64,000 nt of DNA, taken from the NCBI RefSeq assembly GCF_014205165.1, contig NZ_JACHMZ010000001.1, forward strand, positions 3,578,501 to 3,642,500. The letters run 5' to 3'. The stretch comes from Micromonospora carbonacea. Its GTDB lineage: Bacteria; Actinomycetota; Actinomycetes; Mycobacteriales; Micromonosporaceae. The notes beneath the pieces were generated by a model that was given only the letters and a program-made list of their open reading frames with translations, was not told the DNA's origin and ran no database searches. Within the stretch, counting starts at the first letter, position 1; each line of letters opens with the position of its first letter. Below, piece after piece: positions 51,877 to 57,611 of this stretch. A program made the position numbers and the translations under genes.

Positions 51877-52854
51877 ATGCTTCTTGCGAAGAAGACGGCG
51901 GCGGCCCTGAGCGGCCTCCTGCTGATCGCGGCCGTGACGGCCTGCTCCTCGGACGGGGCGGAGGGCTCCGACGACTCCGGGAAGGCCAGCATCCGGATGA
52001 CCAGCCTGTCCCTCTGCAACGAACTGTCCCTCTACGCCCTCGACAAGGGAATCTTCGAGAAGAACGGGCTCGACATCGAACTCGTCAGCGTGCAGTCCGG
52101 CTCCGCCGGAATCGCGGCGGTGCAGGGCGGGGCTGCCGACATCGCCTTCGTCAGCCCGCAGGGCCTGCTGACCGCGATCGACAAGGGCGTCGACCTGAAG
52201 ATCATCTCGGACAGCGGGGAGACCACCAAGGACAGCCAGGGCATCATCGTCAACAACAGCTCCGGCATCAACGGGCCCGCCGACCTCCAAGGGCGGACCA
52301 TCGCCGTCAACGACCTCGGCGGCACCATCGTCACCCTGGTCAACAGGTGGATCGAGAAGGCCACCGGGCAGAAGTCCACCGCCAAGTTCGTCGCCCTCGG
52401 CTTCGCGGACATCGAGCCGGCCGTGGAGAACGGCAAGGTCGACGCCGGCGCCGTCACCGCCGCCGACGTACAGAAGATCACCGCGAGCGGAAAGGGCCGG
52501 GCCATCGGCAACCCGACCTGGGAGGGGGTCGGCGCCACCCCCAACGCCCTCTACGCGGTGACCTCCTCCTGGCTGAAGCAGAACCAGGGCTCCGCCGAAC
52601 GGTTCGTCGCCGCCATGCAGGAGGCCGCCGACGCGGCCAAGCAGCCCGCCAGCAACACCGACAAGTTCGCCATCTACGCCAAGTACTGCAAGAAGCCCGC
52701 CGAGGACCTCGCCGCGATCCCCGAGCTGGCCTACAGCGGGTATGTCGACATGGCCGCCCTGGACAACGCCGTCAAGCTGTTCAAGGAGGCGAAGATCCTC
52801 ACCCCGGGCTTCGACGCCACCGCCGCCGTCGCCGAGTTCGCCCGCGCCCGGTGA
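51877..52854 (+). CDS. ABC transporter substrate-binding lipoprotein, NMT1/ThiY-like
   Basis: A 325-residue lipoprotein (lipobox VTACSS, Cys23) with the SsuA/TauA/NMT1 fold: LSLYALDKGIFEKNGLDIEL, VQGGAADIAFVSPQGLLTAI, GRTIAVNDLGGTIVTLVNRW and AAMQEAADAAKQPASNTDKF. Related proteins bind taurine, aliphatic sulfonates, nitrate or pyrimidines; the ligand is not predictable here. It lies 142 bases after the ATPase; no gene is seen in that gap. Confidence 0.88.
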   Translation: MLLAKKTAAALSGLLLIAAVTACSSDGAEGSDDSGKASIRMTSLSLCNELSLYALDKGIFEKNGLDIELVSVQSGSAGIAAVQGGAADIAFVSPQGLLTAIDKGVDLKIISDSGETTKDSQGIIVNNSSGINGPADLQGRTIAVNDLGGTIVTLVNRWIEKATGQKSTAKFVALGFADIEPAVENGKVDAGAVTAADVQKITASGKGRAIGNPTWEGVGATPNALYAVTSSWLKQNQGSAERFVAAMQEAADAAKQPASNTDKFAIYAKYCKKPAEDLAAIPELAYSGYVDMAALDNAVKLFKEAKILTPGFDATAAVAEFARAR

Positions 52855-52888
52855 CCCACCGGCGGCAGGGCCGGCGACGATGCCGGCC

Positions 52889-52938
52889 CGGTCGCTCTGA
52901 CCATCCTGTCGATGTGTGCAGGATGGTCAGAGCGACCG
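52889..52938. terminator. 20-bp perfect hairpin, bidirectional terminator
   Basis: CGGTCGCTCTGACCATCCTG (52889-52908) pairs exactly with 52919-52938 around a 10-base loop, between the convergent substrate-binding protein gene and the small membrane protein gene. Confidence 0.9.
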
Positions 52939-52948
52939 CCGCCTCGGC

Positions 52949-53158
52949 TCACAGGCTCCAGCCACCGACCCCACCGCTGCCGGTGCCGCTGCCGTCGCTT
53001 CGGTTGCGGTGCTCGTCAAGCCTCCTCCGGGCCTCGGTCGACGCCTGCTGATCGAGCAGTTGGCCGGAGGCGTCGATCGATGCCCGCCGGGAGCGACGCC
53101 ACAGCCAGACGGCTGCCGCAACTGCCAACACGATGATGAGAATGATGAGCCAACGCAC
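52949..53158 (-). CDS. Small single-pass membrane protein
   Basis: A 69-residue protein starting at the GTG at 53158, five bases after GGAGG: VRWLIILIIVLAVAAAVWLW forms one N-terminal helix, then a basic RRSRRAS stop-transfer and a hydrophilic helical part (QQASTEARRRLDEHRNR) ending in a Gly/Ser tail. Similar tiny proteins are common in actinomycetes; the function is unknown. Confidence 0.6.
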   Translation of the reverse strand: MRWLIILIIVLAVAAAVWLWRRSRRASIDASGQLLDQQASTEARRRLDEHRNRSDGSGTGSGGVGGWSL

Positions 53159-53336
53159 GTCGGCCTCCGTCCGTCGGGCGACCACGGAACCGGCTAGCGG
53201 CCCGTAGGCGAATCGCTACCTCCAGTATGCGCAGCCCCGGTCAAGCGAGCGGCCTGCCGAGGCGTAGCGGTCTCACCACCAGGATCGAGGCCGCCGAACA
53301 CCTGAGGACGTCCCCACACCTCAGCATCCAGCTTGT

Positions 53337-53423
53337 TCGGTGACGTGCGGCGGGGCGCGACCGGTCCCGTGGTCGTGCCCCGCTGCCCCCGCCCATCGTC
53401 CGAAACAGCGTCGGGAGGACGCA
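53337..53423 (+). repeat. Copy B of the hairpin/Shine-Dalgarno segment, without a gene
   Basis: Matches 44861-44953: a CGGGGCGCGACC / GGTCGTGCCCCG hairpin, a C-rich stretch and GTCGGGAGGACGCA. In place of the ATG there is CAGTCG, and the segment runs into the 3' end of the HisG-like gene on the other strand. It appears to be the orphaned 5' region of a lost gene. Confidence 0.55.
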
Positions 53424-53445
53424 GTCGCGCCTGTCCTGGTGTCGC

Positions 53446-53915
53446 TCACCAGGTCACCAGCAGCACGCCGCCCCCGTGCGGGTCCGCCCGGATCACTCCT
53501 TCGGTGGAGCCGCGCAGTGGAACGACGCGCGCCTGCCCCGCATCGGCCCGCGCCGCGAGCCACGCCCGGGTGAGCGCCGGATGTTCGGTGTAGATGGTCC
53601 GCACGTCCCGGCCGGTGACCTGCAGTAGGTGACGAACGACGTCCGCGCGGCGAGCAACGCGCGCAGCACGAGCCCGACGCCGCTGGCGAGCGACCATTCG
53701 ACGCACGTGTCGTAGCCGGTGATCCCGATGTCGACCACGCCGGTCGACACCAGCCGCGGAATGTCGAACCCCCGGCACAGGACCGGGGTGTCGCCTGCGG
53801 CGCGGTGCCACAGGGAGCGCGGGTGGCCGACTGCCAGCCCGGGAAAGAGCCCGCCGGTCAGCTCGGCGGCCGGGCCGTGCAGGCGGCTCGACGAGCCGGG
53901 CGCGGCCACGATCAC
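53446..53915 (-). pseudogene. Frameshifted HisG-like (ATP phosphoribosyltransferase-type) gene
   Basis: Starting at a GTG at 53915, one frame reads LTGGLFPGLAVGHPRSLWHR, CRGFDIPRLVSTGVVDIGIT and GYDTCVEWSLASGVGLVLRA. Around 53640-53660 the coherent coding passes to another frame: ADVVRHLLQVTGRDVRTIYT then EHPALTRAWLAARADAG and LRGSTEGVIRADPHGGGV. The joined sequence follows the HisG-type fold (R-G-x-D-I-P, D-I-G-I-T-G, T-E-x-P-A-L-T). A one-base indel, real or from sequencing, is needed. GTGA overlap with the gene upstream implies an operon. Confidence 0.6.
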
Positions 53916-54322
53916 GCGGGGCCGCCAGAGTGGTGCGCGTCCCGGTCGATCCGCCGCACCGCGTCACCGATCTCGTCGACCGGCACCACCGCGTCGGCCA
54001 ACGCGCGCAGGGCGAACTCGGCCGGCTCTTCGGAGAACACGACGGCCTTACCCTGGCCCACGGCGTAGCCCACTTCGATGCAGACGCTCACCCCCGCGTA
54101 TCCGCCGTTGGCGATGACGAACACCGCGTCGGATCTGGCGACCTTGTCGAGGAACTCCCGGGTGAGGCGGATCTTGTCCGACTCGCCGACGCTCACTTGC
54201 TCCTCGCTGTAGTCGTAGCGGGGGGTGTAGACGGTCAGGCCGGCCTTTCGAAGAATCTCCTCGGCCCGCCGCGCGGTGTCGTAGAACTTCGAACTGCTGC
54301 AGATCGTGACTGAGCTGATCAA
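53912..54322 (-). CDS. Nucleoside 2-deoxyribosyltransferase-like protein
   Basis: A 136-residue protein from a TTG at 54322 (LISSVTICSSSKFYDTARRA), with ARSDAVFVIANGGYAGVSVC and IEVGYAVGQGKAVVFSEEP. The G-x-x-x-E-x-G-x-A-x-G-x-G-K pattern is that of nucleoside 2-deoxyribosyltransferase-like (DRTGG/TIR-like) folds, with the Glu of CIEVGYA as nucleophile candidate. Its stop overlaps the HisG-like gene, so the two presumably acted in the same nucleotide-sugar reaction. Confidence 0.7.
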   Translation of the reverse strand: MISSVTICSSSKFYDTARRAEEILRKAGLTVYTPRYDYSEEQVSVGESDKIRLTREFLDKVARSDAVFVIANGGYAGVSVCIEVGYAVGQGKAVVFSEEPAEFALRALADAVVPVDEIGDAVRRIDRDAHHSGGPA

Positions 54323-54383
54323 GGGAACTCTCTCCGTCGTTTCCGAGAAGCGAAGGTCAGGTCAACGGCACGAGATGCCGGGG

Positions 54384-54577
54384 TCATTTTAGATATCTCG
54401 TGCCCGACCGACGGAGTAGGATCTTCTCCCACAGCACGGACGGCGCCTCGGCCTCCCTCGGGCGGGGCAGCAATCGCCGGTCGGCCAGGATGGGATAGTC
54501 GAGGTGGAACGGCCGCACCGCCAGCCGGGCGGGCAGGCCGGGGCTGATCGCGCCCAGCTCGGTGCCGATTCAGCCAC
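54384..54577 (-). pseudogene. Decayed coding fragment
   Basis: GGAGG followed by GTG at 54577 starts a frame that is soon out of register with a 61-residue coding-like stretch ending at 54384 (GTELGAISPGLPARLAVRPF, HLDYPILADRRLLPRPREAE, APSVLWEKILLRRSGTRYLK). The stretch is preceded by a stop in its own frame. It looks like a small gene with a frameshift or the 3' remnant of a longer one; I do not recognise the family. The remainder of 54578-54809 shows no gene. Confidence 0.4.
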
Positions 54578-54809
54578 GCGATCCTCCGTCGGGGTACGCC
54601 TGCGGCCACGTGGCGCGATCAGCGGAGCGCTCAGGTCAGGGTATCGGCTACGCAGTGGACACCGATCCGGCTGTGGCATCAGATATCCGTCATTTCCTCA
54701 TCGCTGGTTCGCCACCAGCCGGGCCACAATCGCCCGCAGAGACGTCGCTTCCGCTTTGCAGGGTGAACAGGTGGACACATAAGGTCCAACTTGGTCGACG
54801 GTTCGACAC

Positions 54810-55223
54810 CTACGGCCAACGTCTGACTACGGAGTCCTCGTAGACGACGTAGAACCCGGGTGGACCTTCCGCACCGTATCGCCAGATCCTGTCGCGGTGA
54901 CGCTCAAAGCGCTCGGCGCGCTTCGCTGGTGTCAACTCGGCGCTGCTCAGGCAGTGGATGGTAAGGCCCGAGGCGACCAGACGATTGAGGACCGGAAGTT
55001 GGTTGCGGATGCGCTTGTCCTGAGTCAGCATCGTCCAGCCCCGCTTCAGGCCATACTCGATCCACTCGTCGTCACCGGTGAACTGGCCATCAGCAGGAAA
55101 GACATCGCTGACCATGTGCAGGGTCCAGCCCGCCTCGATCAACGTCCGAGGCGTGCCCTTGCCCAGGCAACGATCGACAAAGAATTCAGGCGGCGACGCG
55201 AACGACGGCTTCGACCTCGTCAA
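54810..55223 (-). CDS. PIN-like toxin of VapC45 type
   Basis: A 137-residue protein (TTG start at 55223) with FFVDRCLGKGTPRTLIEAGW and WIEYGLKRGWTMLTQDKRIR, followed by SAELTPAKRAERFERHRDRI. The acidic residues Asp in FVDR, Asp/Glu in GDDEWIE and Asp in TQDKRI fit a PIN-fold RNase active site. Length and partner match M. tuberculosis Rv2019 (VapC45). It overlaps the antitoxin gene by 38 bases. Base composition is lower in GC than the surroundings, suggesting recent transfer. Confidence 0.75.
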   Translation of the reverse strand: MTRSKPSFASPPEFFVDRCLGKGTPRTLIEAGWTLHMVSDVFPADGQFTGDDEWIEYGLKRGWTMLTQDKRIRNQLPVLNRLVASGLTIHCLSSAELTPAKRAERFERHRDRIWRYGAEGPPGFYVVYEDSVVRRWP

Positions 55224-55833
55224 CGGTCAGCCCGTACTCGTCAGCAACAGTTTCGGACGACTCACCAGCACGCCACATCCCCACAACCGCCTCGACTGGG
55301 ACCTTGGTGCGTGCGACGACAGGGGCGCCCCAGCCGAACCGAGGATCGATGACCACCTGGGCGGTGTCGGGATACTGACGCAACCGCAGCCGGGCGGGAT
55401 ATGCGTCGGAGGGTTCCCAGACGATGTAGTTCAGGTAGTCGGAGATCACTTCGCGGATGGGCATCTGCCGGTCGCCGGCACGCGCAAGCTCGTCGGTGTC
55501 CATGTAGTGAATGAACACGTCGATGCCATCCGTGGCGATCCTTCGGTCCGCCAGGCCGTAGGGGTTGCCGAAGACATTGCGAATCTCGGCTGCCGCGTCC
55601 CTGATCTTGTCCTTCCCGAGCTTCAACTCCCGGAGGGACCGCAGGACGTACGCCTCGATCACGGCAACGAACGGCACCGACGGCCATCCGCGCTTGGCGG
55701 GCGGAACCGTGTGCACCAATGGCGCTCCGGCTGCCTTTTCTGCCAGCCACGAGTGCATGGTGCTACGGGGTATGCCCAGGTAGCGGGCGGTGTCAGCCGG
55801 CGTGAGAAGCGCGTCCTGAAGCTTGTCGATCAA
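55186..55833 (-). CDS. DUF433-containing antitoxin of VapB45 type
   Basis: A 215-residue protein. An N-terminal helix-turn-helix (TPADTARYLGIPRSTMHSWL) is followed by a helical region and a C-terminal DUF433 domain (IDPRFGWGAPVVARTKVPVE then AVVGMWRAGESSETVADEYG). The TTG at 55833 is chosen because GGAGGGAGG lies 6 bases upstream; an ATG at 55872 would add 13 residues. Gene order antitoxin-toxin with overlap matches VapBC45 (Rv2018/Rv2019). Confidence 0.77.
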   Translation of the reverse strand: MIDKLQDALLTPADTARYLGIPRSTMHSWLAEKAAGAPLVHTVPPAKRGWPSVPFVAVIEAYVLRSLRELKLGKDKIRDAAAEIRNVFGNPYGLADRRIATDGIDVFIHYMDTDELARAGDRQMPIREVISDYLNYIVWEPSDAYPARLRLRQYPDTAQVVIDPRFGWGAPVVARTKVPVEAVVGMWRAGESSETVADEYGLTVDEVEAVVRVAA

Positions 55834-55924
55834 CTTGCGCCTCCCTCCGCCGTGCAGGTCCCAGCATCGCATCGCACTAGACGGTTTACACGATCCGTTG
55901 ATGAACCGCTACCCCGTGTCGCGA

Positions 55925-56164
55925 TCAGGGCTCCCGCATCCAGGTCTTCGGGTCGGTGACGAAGACGCCCTTGCCCTGGTGGCGACGGATGACGCGCAGC
56001 GCCTCAAGCCGGACGTAGGCCAGCTGCACGGTCCCGTAGCTGGCTCCGTAGCTCACACGGGTCTCGGCGACCGACGGCAGGCGGTCGCCAGGCTTCAGCT
56101 TCCCCGACCTGACATCAGCGATGACGTCGTCGGCGATGCGGAGGTATTCGGCTGATTCGGGCAT
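55925..56164 (-). CDS. Short GntR-family regulator
   Basis: A 79-residue protein comprising only a GntR winged helix: YLRIADDVIADVRSGKLKPG then DRLPSVAETRVSYGASYGTV and VRRHQGKGVFVT-type ending (VIRRHQGKGVFVTDPKTWMR). GAGGAG lies 4 bases before the ATG. No effector-binding domain is present. It is divergent from the DivIVA-domain gene and could regulate it. Confidence 0.85.
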   Translation of the reverse strand: MPESAEYLRIADDVIADVRSGKLKPGDRLPSVAETRVSYGASYGTVQLAYVRLEALRVIRRHQGKGVFVTDPKTWMREP

Positions 56165-56223
56165 GTCGCTCCTCGCGTGGCACCCCGAATTCGATCACAC
56201 CTCGAATGCCTGAACAACGTGCT

Positions 56224-56252
56224 TTGACTTCCCTGTGTTCCCTAGCTATGTT
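56224..56252 (+). promoter_or_regulatory. Promoter upstream of the DivIVA-domain gene
   Basis: TTGACT (56224-56229) and TATGTT (56247-56252) with a 17-base spacer, a good vegetative-type promoter; predicted start near 56259 and a leader of about 109 bases. Confidence 0.65.
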
Positions 56253-56367
56253 TGTCGGGAGCTCCTCCTCGCGTGGCAACGGGGTCGGCTCATCCCCCGG
56301 TCGGGGCGGGTCTGCCCTGCCCGCCCCGACCCACCGCACGCTCCCGTCTGCCCCGGAAAGGATCGTC

Positions 56368-56661
56368 GTGGCCCACGTGTATCGAGGCGGCCGGCTCTAC
56401 GGCACGGGCCGGCCCGACCGGCTGACCCCGCACGAGGTGCGTACCTGGGCGTTCGACCCGCGTCGGCGGGGCGTCGACGCCGACCAGGTGCGCGAGTTCC
56501 AGGCCCGGCTGGCCGACGAGCTGGCCGGGTTGCACGAGGACGTGCGGCTGCTGACCCAGGAGAACGACCGGCTGAAACGGGCGCTGCGCGACTGGCAGGT
56601 CATGCACGCCCGGGAGTGCGTCCCGCCGGACGACGCCCGGCCCAACCGGGGTCGCTGGTAG
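56368..56661 (+). CDS. DivIVA-domain-containing small protein
   Basis: A 97-residue protein starting VAHVYRGGRLYGTGRPDRLT. Residues about 17-75 (LTPHEVRTWAFDPRRRGVDA, DQVREFQARLADELAGLHED, VRLLTQENDRLKRALRDWQ) match the DivIVA/GpsB N-terminal motif followed by a coiled coil. Full-length Wag31 is much longer, so this is a small paralogue, possibly a polar or membrane-curvature-associated adaptor. GTG start behind GGAAAGGA. Confidence 0.75.
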   Translation: MAHVYRGGRLYGTGRPDRLTPHEVRTWAFDPRRRGVDADQVREFQARLADELAGLHEDVRLLTQENDRLKRALRDWQVMHARECVPPDDARPNRGRW

Positions 56662-56663
56662 CG

Positions 56664-56981
56664 GTGCGCCCGACCCCCGGTGACCTGCTGACCGTTGACG
56701 GCCACGCCTCGGTGCAGTTCGCCGGGGACCGGGCCGTCACGTTCCGCGTCGTGTCGGTGCCCGAACTGCCGACCTACCACGGCTGGATCTGGCTCGCCGG
56801 CTACGTCCTCGACCAGCGCGGCCTGGCCACCGCCAGGCGCGAGATCTACGTCCAGCTCGCCGGGCTCCGGCCTGCGGCCCCGGCGACGGCGGCCGTCCCG
56901 CGTCGCCCGCCGTCACGACCCGCGCAGCGGTCCGCGTCGACCCCCTCGGGAGTCGGTCGGGTCTCCGGGCGGCGGAGGTGA
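56664..56981 (+). CDS. Hypothetical protein downstream of the DivIVA-domain gene
   Basis: A 105-residue protein, GTG start 2 bases after the previous stop. Residues 1-65 (VRPTPGDLLTVDGHASVQFA, VTFRVVSVPELPTYHGWIWL, AGYVLDQRGLATARREIYVQ) form a compact beta-rich domain; the last 35 residues are a Pro/Arg/Ser-rich tail. No function is recognised; it is probably co-expressed with the DivIVA-domain protein. Confidence 0.6.
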   Translation: MRPTPGDLLTVDGHASVQFAGDRAVTFRVVSVPELPTYHGWIWLAGYVLDQRGLATARREIYVQLAGLRPAAPATAAVPRRPPSRPAQRSASTPSGVGRVSGRRR

Positions 56982-57040
56982 GGGGGCGGCGTCGGGAAAA
57001 CCCGTTGGGCTGCCCGCCGCGCCTCGGGCACGATCAGCGC

Positions 57041-57604
57041 GTGGACACCTATCTGGACACCGAGCGGCTGGCGCTGCGCCACTTCACCGCCGACGACGCG
57101 GACCTGCTGATCGAGCTGGACAGCGACCCGCAGGTGATGCGCTACCTGAGCGGCGGCGAGCCGACCCCGCCGGAGATCGTCCGCGAGCGCCACCTGCCGA
57201 ACATCCTCGCCGGCTACGCGAAGTGGGGCGGCAACCTCGGGCTGTTCGCCGCGCACGAGAAGGCCGGTGGCGCGTTCGTCGGCTGGTTCATCCTGCGTCC
57301 CGAGCCGCAGGGCCCGCTGGACGAGGTCGAGCTCGGCTACCGCCTGCGGCGGGCGGCCTGGGGCAAAGGCTATGCCACCGAGGGCTCCCGGGCCCTGCTG
57401 GGCAAGGCGTTCACGGAGCTCGGTGTGCGCACGGTCTGGGCGGAGACGATGACCGTGAACCGCGCCTCGCGCAACATCATGGAGAAGCTCGGCATGACGC
57501 TCACGGAGACCGCCCCCGTCCCCGACGACATGGCGATGATCGAGGGCGCCGAGCACGGCGGCGTACGGTACGAGATCACCAAGGAGCAGTGGGAGCGGCG
57601 GTAG
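57041..57604 (+). CDS. GNAT-family N-acetyltransferase, RimJ/RimL type
   Basis: A 187-residue acetyltransferase: LDTERLALRHFTADDADLLI start, the acetyl-CoA P-loop in YRLRRAAWGKGYATEGSRAL (R-x-x-W-G-K-G-Y-A-T), and VNRASRNIMEKLGMTLTET for the cofactor-binding end. GTG at 57041. It acetylates an amine of a protein N-terminus or small molecule; the target is unknown. Confidence 0.88.
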   Translation: MDTYLDTERLALRHFTADDADLLIELDSDPQVMRYLSGGEPTPPEIVRERHLPNILAGYAKWGGNLGLFAAHEKAGGAFVGWFILRPEPQGPLDEVELGYRLRRAAWGKGYATEGSRALLGKAFTELGVRTVWAETMTVNRASRNIMEKLGMTLTETAPVPDDMAMIEGAEHGGVRYEITKEQWERR

Positions 57605-57611
57605 CCGCCGT

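Noticed and set aside
56164..56981. Integrative element (AICE) core based on GntR plus small hypothetical genes
   Set aside because: No integrase, excisionase, replication initiator, tRNA attachment site or Tra protein was seen in the window.
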